DNA of 64,000 bases. It comes from Brugia malayi (Eukaryota > Nematoda > Chromadorea > Rhabditida > Onchocercidae). The notes beneath the pieces were generated by a model, which was not told the origin of the DNA, searched no databases, and was given only the letters and a program-made list of their open reading frames with translations. The DNA is taken from positions 10,117,001 to 10,181,000 of the forward strand of contig NW_025062478.1 in assembly GCF_000002995.4 (NCBI RefSeq), given 5' to 3'. Positions 38,761 to 49,435 of this stretch are shown here, piece by piece. The stretch's first letter is position 1. Every line of letters begins with the position of its first letter. Both the position numbers and the translations under genes were made by a program.

Positions 38761-39529
38761 ATGTATTCACTAGGAATGGTTGTGATATTTTTATTGATTA
38801 TACTATGGAATGTATCAATTATCATTAATTATATCCAAATTGATGATGATGATGATAATAATAATATAAAAATGATTGATGAACAATTTTTTGGTGATAA
38901 TAGTATCACAAAACATTACAACAGTGAATATATCAGTAATGATTACAAAGATACTGGACCAAGAGGATTTATCATTAAAGAATTTAAGAATAAATCATTA
39001 AAATTTACGATAAATGAATCAAATCGTTTTAAAATTTCCTATCCACCAGCTGAATATCGTTTCTTCAGATCAATGATTAATCATAATCTCTGTTATCAGT
39101 ATACTTTAGAATGCATTTATGTGAGTTTTCTTCTTTTTTGTTTTCTTTCCAATTATTAGGATTTTTTCGAAATTTTAATTTTTATTTCTTTCTAAATGTA
39201 AAATGCAATATTTGAAATAATAATATGTATTAAATAAAGCTTAATTCTTAATTCATATAAAAAAGATAGATTGCTAATATTATGAATAATATAATTTACA
39301 ACTAATTAATATCCGAAATAATCACCACTGTTATATAATAAATCTAATTTTAAATAATTAAATCTAATTTTTGTAGTATCGATCGGAATATTCACGTAGC
39401 AAATTATCAATTGATGAGAAAACTGGTGAAGAATACAATCCGTGTCAACGATTTGTTGAACCATGTTTTGGGATTTCTGAATACGAATATAAAGCTATAA
39501 AGAAATTTAAAAGTTTAAAAGATTATTAA
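38761..39529 (+). CDS. Small secreted protein of unknown family
   Basis: Two exons, 38761-39120 and 39377-39529, joined in phase 0 (GTGAGT donor, TTTTTGTAG acceptor), encode about 170 residues. The N-terminus has a strong hydrophobic segment (MVVIFLLIILWNVSIIINYI), then an Asp/Asn run (DDDDDNNN) and an Asn-rich region. The C-terminal half contains four Cys: NHNLCYQYTLECIY and, after the intron, NPCQRFVEPCFGISEYEY, suggesting two disulfides. Either a signal peptide or a single anchor is possible; the former is more likely. I do not recognise the family. No dibasic peptide array and no ground-like core is present. The satellite array begins about 50 bp after the stop. Confidence 0.65.
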
Positions 39530-39580
39530 ATTGTTATTATGTTGATTTCAGTTTTGTTTTGTTTGTTAAAAAATGTTTGA

Positions 39581-40253
39581 CAATAATTAACGAAACATTC
39601 ACTTCACGGTTTCCACTCGAAATGTGTCCATTTCGGCTTATTCCGTGCATCTCTGAGCCAAACTCCTCTAGCGTAAGATCACGTACGTCCGTGTAACTAA
39701 CTGGCAATAATTGACGAAACATTCACTTCACGGTTTCCACTCGAAATGTGTCCATTTCGGCTTATTCCGTGCATCTCTGAGCCAAACTCCTCTAGCGTAA
39801 GATCACGTACGTCCGTGTAACTAACTGGCAATAATTGACGAAACATTCACTTCACGGTTTCCACTCGAAATGTGTCCATTTCGGCTTATTCCGTGCATCT
39901 CTGAGCCAAACTCCTCTAGCGTAAGATCACGTACGTCCGTGTAACTAACTGGCAATAATTGACGAAACATTCACTTCACGGTTTCCACTCGAAATGTGTC
40001 CATTTCGGCTTATTCCGTGCATCTCTGAGCCAAACTCCTCTAGCGTAAGATCACGTACGTCCGTGTAACTAACTGGCAATAATTGACGAAACATTCACTT
40101 CACGGATTCCACTCGAAATGTGTCCATTTCGGCTTATTCCGTGCATCTCTGAGCCAAACTCCTCTAGTGTAAGATCACGTTACGTCCGTGTAACTAACTG
40201 GCAATAATTGACGAAACATTCACTTCAAGGCTTCCACTCGAGATGCGTCCATT
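39581..40253 (+). repeat. 124-bp satellite array, about 5.4 units
   Basis: The word CAATAATTRACGAAAC starts at 39581, 39705, 39829, 39953, 40077 and 40202: period 124 bp, with one 1-bp insertion in unit 5 and truncation of unit 6 near 40253. Units 1-4 are nearly identical and clearly richer in G+C than the surroundings. Each unit has a 7-bp hairpin (CGAAATG-TGTC-CATTTCG) and the palindrome ACGTACGT. The insertion in unit 5 (CACGTTACGTCC) breaks the palindrome. Because 124 is not a multiple of 3, no frame stays open through the array; it is not coding. Confidence 0.97.
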
Positions 40254-40553
40254 ACTGAAACAATCATTGATCAATATCGATTGATCGATCATTACAAATT
40301 TCTAATTCATTTATTATATCTAAGCATATCTCTCTAATAGAACACTTAGCTATACTATGGTATGATACTATTAAAAATTAATTACTTATAAAATATGGGA
40401 ATATGTGACGGAATGTAAGAATAATGGTTTTCTTATTTTTTTTCAAAATTATTTGGATAAAAAAAAAAAAAAAAAAAAAGGACGCACGTTCACGTTATTC
40501 ACGTTACTTGAACATAAAAATCTTTCATGTGACAGTATATATTTTTGTTGTAG

Positions 40554-40706
40554 AAAATGCTAACTTTGGTTTAAAAAGAATTCCTTCATTCCCTTCTAAT
40601 GAAATAATAAGTTTAAAAAGAATTCCTTCATTCCCTTCTAATGAAATAATAAGTTTAAAAAGAATTCCTTCATTCCCTTCTAATGAAATAATAACACAAA
40701 TTTCAG
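40554..40706 (+). CDS. Candidate exon with three KR-bounded peptide repeats
   Basis: A 153-bp segment lies between a TTTTGTTGTAG acceptor-like site and a GTAAAT donor-like site. Its open frame reads NANFGL, then three copies of the 14-residue unit KR-IPSFPSNEIISL (the last one altered to ..EIITQISG). Each copy is bounded by Lys-Arg, the usual prohormone convertase site, which is the layout of a neuropeptide-like precursor. The peptides lack a Gly before KR, so they would not be amidated. No signal-peptide exon was found upstream, so this may be an unrelated in-frame 42-bp minisatellite. Treat it as a candidate exon, not an established gene. Confidence 0.3.
40570..40693 (+). repeat. 42-bp tandem repeat, three near-identical units
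   Basis: Units start at 40570, 40612 and 40654 (TTTAAAAAGAATTCCTTCAT...). The period is a multiple of three, so frames remain open on both strands. Confidence 0.95.
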
Positions 40707-41997
40707 GTAAATTAAACATTTTAAATATTTAAATGATTTAAATTAATAAAAAGGATCAGAATTGCTATCTTTGCTTCATTTTGGACACTTTTCTTTTTAA
40801 ATAAATTAATTATAAAATTTCTTACGCTGTATATTGTGGAATATAACTTATACTATTACTTTTACTGTTAAAGAGTTCACCAACTTCAGAAATTTCTTAA
40901 TTAAAGTTAAAAATTTTCAATCCTTCAATTTGTATTAATGCAAAATTGATTCAAAACTTTATACCTTCCAATATCGAAATTCATCATTTGAATATTTTAT
41001 TAATGAAATATAAAAAAAGAGTGTGGAATGGCTTTTGTTTTTACCTGATTAATAATATTAAGTTTTTGTTCACAATAAACTAATACAACAATTACTTTAC
41101 TGAAATTTTTATAAAAAAATAACACTGTTAAAGTATATTGAACTATCGGTCAATTGTTCTAATTTTATAAAGAATTCTTAATAAAAATGTAAATGAAACA
41201 TAAAGCATTGAAAGATTCATTCAATAATCATTCCAACTTATCAAACATTCCCGAAAATTTCATAGGATCAAATGCAAATGTAAAAAAGTTGAAAATTTCT
41301 AACTCAACATTTCAAAACAAGTATTGGACAGTAACTTATGATATTGTTACTACTCATAATAAATGTCTTGCAAGAGAAAATTGGGTAAAAAAAAATGAAA
41401 GTAAAAGGAGAATAAAAGCGGGAATAACGAGCAAATAAATTGATAGACATTTTATAATACGATTATAAATGTTAGCGATCAAATAAAAAAAAGAAAGTAA
41501 CTTCTCGCTTGCATCTTACGCCAAATTTTTAAGCAGTAGTTTAAAACCAAAAATTAATATTAGTAGAAATCAATGCGTAAATGTAGTTTTTTAGGTAGTT
41601 TGTAGTTTGATTAGATTTTGAATCATTAAAAATCGAGTTGATTTATTCTTTCCCTAAAGTTAATTATTTTATCATCAGTGCATAATATTTGTTCTTATCA
41701 CACGAATATTAAAACTAAATTGAATTACATCGAATAATTAAGATCAGTTTCTTGCATAGTTAACAATTATGATTTCAATATAGAATAGATATAAACCATT
41801 TGAATAAAAATAATGAAAATTATTAACTTAACAGCATGGTAATTATTCTCCTATGTTTGCATATAAAAATTTTTTGAAACTCTTTTCAGATAATAGTTCC
41901 ACTCTAGACTTTCAGTATCAAACAACTGATAAAATTTGAAAATATATCTGCTTATTGTCAAATTAATGTATACTTCAAAGATTAAATTGCTTCAATT

Positions 41998-43368
41998 TCA
42001 GTTTTTAGTAAACGATTCGGTTGGATACTTTTGATTCAAATATTTAATCAGGTAATCATCCTGAATGTTCAACTGATGACATCCCTCTACCACTTTTCTT
42101 TCAATTGCAAATAAATGTTCATCATTAATATGCGGTGCCATTCGATGTACACATTCTGCTAATCGTAAGACATATTCAATGTTTGTTCCACTGATTCCAC
42201 GAGCTCTAAGTATCTTAAAAATGTATCTAAGTTGCAAAAAAAAAAAACGAAAACAAAACAAAACGCTAAAGTTAAAGTTAATTATTGATTAATCACTAAT
42301 AAAATTTTTTAAGCGAATCTGAACTACTGAAGCAAAAAAAAAAAATGAGAAACATAAGGTTCATGTTATCACAAATAAAATTTCAAAAAAAAAAATGGAA
42401 TGCAATTCTGTTTGCATATTTCGGATTTTTTATTGCAATATCTAAGCTTCAGGCAATAATAATAGTAAAATTTTAGCACTTGCAAAATTCATATAAGAGA
42501 AATTCTAAGAAGAAAATGAGATAATTTACGCTATGCACAATATTTTTCTCATCAGTAGGACCCGTGAAATAAGGATTCTCCACTTCAGCAGCTAAATAAA
42601 CATTGATTGGAAAAAATGGATCACCATTATCTGGATAAAACATCACTTCTTTCCTCTGAAAATCAAAGAATTACATTTAATAAAATATAGAAAAGCATGA
42701 TTTCTTTTAAATTACGGACAATTCTTTAAATTAATAAAGCTAACATATGAAGTTTTCCAATCAATGAAAAACGAAAACGAAATTGTTTAATTTTTTGCGA
42801 AAATTTAATTCAATTAAGTGATAAACAGACAAAATAGCCAGCTTTTTCTCGTATATCCAAATATCTAATTGTATCCGATACTTGTTCCTCAGCAATTTCA
42901 TAAGCTAAACCCCAGCAAGAACCATTTTTATCTGCTACCAAGGTGACTGTACGACCGGGCTACAAAATGTTTCATTTTAACTTGTGCAAAATTCGCAAAA
43001 AAAAAAAAGGTTACAGGAAAAAATACATTTAATAATTGCACTACCTTACCTATTTTAAAACAATATCAACTTTGAAGAAGAAATAAATGAATGAAACATT
43101 TTAACTCAGTGAAATCAAATATAATATCAAAACAATTAAGCATCATAAGGGACATTAACGCATATCTTTAATGTCATAAAGATATGACGTGATATCATCT
43201 CTCTTACTTACAGGTCGTGGAAAAAGAACCAACACTGCTTGCTGTGCCTCTATGATCAGGACTAAGCTGCCAAAATCGACGTGAATAACCACGTACAACA
43301 CCGGGAATGACGTTTCGATATGGGAAATCTGTATACCACAATAGTGAACCGTAACCAAATATCCACAT
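41998..43368 (-). CDS. ChaC-type glutathione-specific gamma-glutamylcyclotransferase
   Basis: Cytosolic enzyme cleaving glutathione to 5-oxoproline and Cys-Gly. ATG at 43368 follows a TTTTTTCCAG site by four bases. The N-terminus MWIFGYGSLLWYTDFPYRN contains the YGSLxW substrate-binding loop; next come SRRFWQLSPDHRGTASS and PGRTVTLVADKNGSCWGLAY. The catalytic Glu sits in LDIREKAGYF. Then come PINVYLAAEVENPYFTGP and a helical C-terminus (GISGTNIEYVLRLAECVHRM, ..DEHLFAIERKV), ending with TGA at 41998-42000. Exon order and length match the ChaC2 class (about 180 residues) closely. The first junction must use a GTTGGT donor at AGC-AGT|GTTGGT to keep frame; the stronger GTAAGT donor 29 nt downstream would shift the frame. 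Very confident in the family. Confidence 0.93.
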
Positions 43369-44432
43369 CTTCCTGGAAAAAAAAAAATACAAAAACTTTG
43401 CTCGGAAATGATTAATAGGTCAATTTTTATTTCTACAATAATTGCCTTATCAGATATTTTCCAGAAAAATCATTCCTGTTGGAACTTTCGAAAATCATTT
43501 ACTTAAACAGTAAATGATGTAAACAGAATAACCTCAAACACAATTGACTTTAGGTAAGCATAGGCTCAAAATAAATTATTTAACTTCGAGGTTATTACAG
43601 CTTGTTCACTGCTTACGTTTTTTCTGCTTTTTTATTAATCGACTGTTGTTCATAAAGTTTCAAATATTTATATGTAAATTAAAAATGATATATGCAAAAC
43701 AATGATGCAATATTGTAAAATTTACAATGTTTATTTTAACAAAAAAATAAAAAAGTAAAAATCCAAACATCTATCTCGATTCTGAGATGAAGAGATAATA
43801 AAAAAATAATCAAGATGTACAATGCTGTCAGGAAGATATCCCAAACATCTTCGGAGAATGCAAAAAGTAAAATGAAAAAAGATCCTCAAATACTCTAAAG
43901 CAAACAATCTAAAATCAATCTAAAAGCAATAAAAGCAAAAGCAAACAATCAATCTAAAAAATAAAGATAGCAATTTCAACAAATTTTCTAATTCAAAATT
44001 GAATTACGATCATTTAGACATATGTGATATCAAACTCTTCCAAATAACGCTTTCCCTTTCAATTTTTTTTTGATTTAGAGATTTCCTTTCAAAGCAGCAA
44101 AAGACTCTGATAATAAAAATAAAAACTCTCCAAATATTGTAGTAATGTCATTCCATGCCGTAACGACCATATTGATATATGGAAAGAAAGAGTATACAGT
44201 TTTTTATAAAGAAACCGATAAATCGATCACAAACTATTCCATGCAGTTGATATACTATTAATAGTAAATTATAAAAGATAGTGGTTCCGAATCTTTTGTA
44301 ATCTGTATGAAATGAATTTAATTCCTTTATTTAATAATGGAACAACAATACAATACAAAACTTTCAGGATTCAAAATAAAACAAAACAGGAAGAAAGAAA
44401 GAGAGACAGAGAATGAGAGATATAAGACGGTA
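43369..44432. other. Intergenic region, no features seen
   Basis: About 1.1 kb between two minus-strand genes: promoter side of the ChaC gene and 3' UTR of the PPCDC gene. Rich in A tracts and AATCTAAAAGCAATAAAAGC-like low-complexity sequence. Too wide for the roughly 100-bp spacing typical of tight nematode operons. Confidence 0.6.
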
Positions 44433-47400
44433 TTATAGTGATGAATTATCGGAGTAAACAGCAAAACGATTTTTCACTTCGCTAGCAACAATTGATGCTA
44501 TCATCTGCACTGTTGCCATAGCGCCTAAGCCGGTATCACCACACATCAGTTCTTTCTCAATTGGCGGTATTTCCTTTAAAAAAATAAAGACTTCCAATTA
44601 TCGAATTAAGCTTCCATATTAGCTTATTTCTTTTTCCAGATATTTTGAAAATCTACCATTTGTAATTGGAAAAAACCGCAATACTTCCAGCAAAAAATGA
44701 AGAAATGGTTAGGTAATAACCTTGTATCGCAACAATTCTTTTAAAACTTTGCGATGCTGATAAGTTAGTGGATTTTCCCACATTGCAACATTCATCGCCG
44801 GTGCATAGTACAGAGGTTTTCGTGGGTCCCATGCGCGTACAATGGATAGCAAGACGTTATCGCATATGCCATTCGCTATTTTAGCCATCGAATTAGCATC
44901 TAATGGTGCAATTAACATCGCATCCGACCATTTTCTTAATTCTAAAAATGCCAATCAGTAAGTTCAATACTTCCTATCAAAATTGAGTACATTGATCGGT
45001 TAATAATATCGAAGCGAGCGATCATTTAACTTGCGAATAAAGTATCTTCAATATCTAGCATTCGTTGATTCATATTGCATGGGACACATATCATATCACA
45101 CACTGACACTTTTTATAGTTCAAATTAATTCCTCTAACAACTAACCAATATGGAGTACTGGATCACCACGTTTCTTCCACATATTCCATTCATCCATATC
45201 ATTATAAACAGGAACATCAAATGCAGACTCATCAATAAATGTTCGAGCAGCATCGGTCGCAACTATTCGAATAACCTTAACAAATTCGTGTAAACCATTA
45301 ATAAGATCGACCTAATATACAATATCGATATTTTTGTTACCACAATCATTCAATCATCAAAATTTGCACAGAACATACCAATTTTTCCTCAGGACTATTC
45401 TTACGAAGTTCCGTGATAAGCTCAGAAAGTTTGATTGACGCAACTGATCCGGTAATACCAATCAAAAGATGAAATTTACCACCTTGGCGAACGAATGAAT
45501 GATCCGGTCCATAAGGTACTCGCGTTTTTATGTTTTGAGTCTGAAACTTGAAAAATTAATAACAAATGAATTAAGCAATAAATTGCTTAAAAATCGAAAT
45601 GACATACTCGAATATTATCTGCTTTACTCAAATTGAATTATTAAGACAATTCCATGCTAATAAGATCTGAATGTACCAAAAATAAAAATACAGCTATTTT
45701 AGATTCGTTCATACAAAAATTGTTTTCACGTCCAACTATCATTCACTATCATTATCGTTTCGTAATGGTACCGTACATAAAATTAAATAAAACAAGTTTT
45801 TAAAAATTTTGATTTACATCAACCGTTGTTACATCAATCGGTGCATAGTTCGACTCCGAATCATCCTCAACTCGAGCTTTTTTTACCATGACAGGTGGCT
45901 GACCGTCCGGCATCCCTTCCTGCTCGAAAACTCCACTTTCAATAACTTCTTGATTTCTGTTTAATTCTGTATTGGATCTACGCAAAACACGTCTTCCAAG
46001 CGCTGATGCTTCTTGTTCCGTAACATACAAGGTTGTTGGCCGTGGATTAATGTACTATAAGACACAAATAGTTTAGTCCAATAAAACACGATTTCGCCTT
46101 ACTGAATGCAAAATTATAAGAAAATTAGAGATTTCAGTCTTTATTCAAAAACAGTAAATATTCAATATGCATTAGTCGTCTCCGACAAAATTGTGTTTTT
46201 CTCAGTATTTTTTTTTTTTAACGAAAACGTCAAGTAATCAACAGATTATTCGTCATACCAGTATAGCATATGAAGTACTTCAAATAAATGAAAATGTGTG
46301 TGATGTTGGCAATTGCTTTAAAAAATGTAAATGAAAGCATTATATATGAACAATTAACCGAAAATTAATTAATTTCCGGACACACTGAAAAAAACAAGTA
46401 AACCTAATCACAATCGTGCCACCACAAAACAGAACAGATAAGGAAATCTTGGATGAATCGAAGATATCAAAATCATAAAACGGTGGACTAGTAAATGTAT
46501 GCAAGGTGAAGGACTGAGCGACAATCTTTGGTTCTCAGCCTTTTATCTCGTTAGCCTTTTATTTTCCGTTAATAGATTCTGACACTTCTGCATAGCCGCC
46601 TTTCTAATAGGACAAGGATAATTCATCGATTCTGTGGAATGATAAGATTCGTAATCTAAGCAGTTATTGCTAAATGAAATACATTTAAATTTCTGATATA
46701 GTTTGAATAATAAATTCGAAACTACTACTAACCAAACTATTTCGCGCTAACTTCTGCCGGAATGATTTCATCACGTTTCTCACTTGCTCCTTGTTACGTA
46801 GTCTACGTGGTGTAACTCGCGAGCTGCTTGCGCACTGATCGTAAATACTTTGCTCCGTCAGTCGATCATAAATCTAAGATAAAAATATTTCGAAATTCGA
46901 AACAAGATGAAGGCTAAAAGTTTTATTTTGGAACTATTTGGAAATCCTGACACAAATCTAACACATAGCGTCTTTTAACAAAAATATTCCAAATTTCGGA
47001 TATTAAACTGCATTTTAGACTATGAATGACATTAGACATAACATTAAGCATAGTTAAGCAAAACTAGTTGAGGTGCCGTTTCAATATCAGAAATCAAGAG
47101 GAAAATAGATGTAATCAAAATTCAAATGAATTAGTTGTACTATTTGAACCTATTACAATTACGGAATTGCAGTTTCTCTCATCTTCTCGTTCCTTCGCGC
47201 AATAAATAATATGCAGCAAAAGGAGGCAAGAAAAAAAAAACCATACTGTTTTCTAAACACTTCATAGTCCAAATAGCAAATATGAGGTGATAAAGCAATA
47301 AGGATTTCACGTATATATTTATATTATACATATATATTAAAATTTAAGAAAAATACGGAAGTTTTCATAATTCCAGTACGTGATGTTAACGCAAGCTCTT

Positions 47401-49435
47401 CACTTATAATATTACCTCAACTGCATTATTGTTCATGATACTTTGTTCTTTCACTTCTTGTAATATAATTGGTAATGTACGAAGAAATGGCTGATTAGTT
47501 CGTTTGGCATTTCCATGTGGTGCATTATCAGATATTTGAGCTGCTACGACGTGGTCACCAATATAATGGAAAAGCACCAAACCGCATGGCTCTCGTGAAT
47601 ATTCGCAACGTCTGCAATTTTGGTTAACCTAAAATTCCTCTTTTTCAGATCTCCTAAACTAAGTGAATTGAAATGTGGATTTCATTGGTGATTCGATTTA
47701 AAAAAAATTTCAACTGCAATCTTCATAACACATATACAATTGTCAAATCAACTCCATATTATATGGAACAACAAGCTGGATTCAAAAACGCCAACAAAAT
47801 ACGTGTAGTCCACCATGTACTAAGGCAAAACGGATTCAGATGTGTAAATCGACAGGTGACAAATGAACCCCATCATTCCTATCAGCAAAGTTTCTGTTAA
47901 TGTTTGAAAAGAAAACTGAAACTCTATCATAGGAAATAATCATTTTCCTAATGAGCCAACTCTTATGAAGCCCAATTATTTCACACATTCCTTTCTCTGA
48001 AGAATAAGATGCAGGTTCCCGACAAAAATGACGTCGACTATCAATTAATTAACTTCTAATTAAGCTGTGCATGATCTAAAAATGACAAATCAGAGAGTAA
48101 AAATCATACATAAATCTATCGTCGCCATGTGGATCATTTTTGCAATAAAGTAAATTGTATCGTTTTTGCAATCCATTGCTCAAATTATGAACACCCTTGG
48201 AATTTCCCCAACGATATCCATCAACACGAAATGTGCGCCGTACTTGGTCATCATTCAAAGTTCCACGTGGATAAAGAGCACAGTCATATACCACAATGGT
48301 ACCACCATCTGGTCGATACATTGGCCCATTGGTACATACCAAATTCCGATTTTTTTCGACTTTATCTGTAACGACGAAGAGTTAGTTATGTAAAAACAGA
48401 ATAACCTAATTTCTTGAACATTTCAGATCTATCACGATTTATTCAGTTATTGTGTACAATTCCTGGAAACGGAAGAAGATATGAAAATGTAACATGCCAA
48501 CAGTTAAACATCGAAAAAGTCAGATCTTTTCATTTCTCTACTTGGATTCATATTTTCGGAATTTCAGCACGATTTACTGAAAGCAGTCAAAGGATTTCTC
48601 CCGCAAGCTCGTTCAAATTTACACTTGCATTGTCATGAACGACTACAATGCGATCCAACCCGACAGATGAAAAGAATTGCTTCCAAAAGTCTGTTTTTTT
48701 TTTTTTTTTTTTAAAAATAAATAGTTCCATTGTTTGTTTTAATTTTAAGAAACTCTTCCCTCAGAGGTTTGCAATTTCAAGTCAATGCAGTTTGCAAGTG
48801 AAAACAATTTGAAAACGGACTCAAACTACGGTTTCAAAAATCTCAACTTGTTTTTAATCCAAATCACTGAAATAAAATCATATATTAGATAAGGAATTGC
48901 GGACCAAAGCTTTTTCTTTCCGCTATCGGTTCTATTACGTTACTTTATTGTGTATCTTATTGCATCATTTTATTCTGTGCTTTACAGCGTCCAAATGAGC
49001 ATTTAAATTTATTTTGACGACTGTTTCTTTTATGCTTCATTGTCAAAGCTTCGACTATGTAATTTTGCAGATTAGAAAATCTTCAATTATAATAAGTTCT
49101 GTTATGTACTTTATCAGGAGACGTTTGACGTGACCTCATCCGACAATCCTGAATAACCTACGTGATATCATTGTATGCATTTATTCCTGTGCAATTATTG
49201 CTCATTGTTATCATTACAGTCATTCCTTGGTAAAAAACGGCATCAACCAGACAGGAATTCATTCCAGCACGGCGCAAACCAATTCTTTTGAACTTGGACG
49301 AAGGTAAAACGTGGACTTAACCGATGGGTAAAACGTGGACTTACCGAGAACAGCGCTGTATTGATCGAGCGTCAGAGGGTTGGGCACGCCAGTCCGATAC
49401 ACTATACGTGGTTTTCGGAGGTAAGGTTCGTCCAT
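44433..49435 (-). CDS. PPCDC fused to an N-terminal Cys/His-rich domain
   Basis: The C-terminal half is phosphopantothenoylcysteine decarboxylase, the flavoprotein that makes 4'-phosphopantetheine for CoA. It has KFHLLIGITGSVASIKLSEL (FMN fold start), MDEWNMWKKRGDPVLHIELR, LIAPLDANSMAKIANGICDN, the PAMNVAMWENP motif and the catalytic Cys in ELMCGDTGLGAMA; stop TAA at 44433. Upstream, exons 49345-49435, 48110-48365, 47416-47611, 46733-46873 and 45818-46054 join in matching phase (1, 2, 0, 0, 0) to the PPCDC exon at 45540. They encode about 307 extra residues: TFRVDGYRWGNSKG, LQKRYNLLYCKNDPHGDD, RCEYSREPCGLVLFHYIG and APHGNA, resembling FLYWCH/WRKY-GCM1 zinc fingers (tentative), then a basic helix and an acidic linker. 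The PPCDC exon has no in-frame ATG before the domain. Start is ATG 49435, 14 bases after a TTTACAG site. PPCDC is firm; the fusion is well supported by phase; the N-terminal domain identity is weak. Confidence 0.85.

Larger units (their letters stand above)
39530..41997. other. Repeat-rich intergenic region
   Basis: Region between the secreted orphan gene and the ChaC gene, holding the 124-bp satellite and the 42-bp coding-type repeat. The open frame at 41193-41438 (plus) is AT-rich with Lys/Asn-rich translation, has no recognisable motif, and is not called, though it could be a 3' exon of the repeat-bearing candidate at 40554. Confidence 0.55.

Noticed and set aside
39537..39722. Minus-strand open frame through the first 124-bp satellite unit
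   Set aside because: The 124-bp period is not a multiple of three, so the frame breaks in each following unit. The reading is a by-product of the satellite.
48129..48393. Plus-strand open frames in the 48 kb region
   Set aside because: They are the antisense of exon 2 of the PPCDC-fusion gene, whose 256-bp length and phases fit its neighbours exactly.
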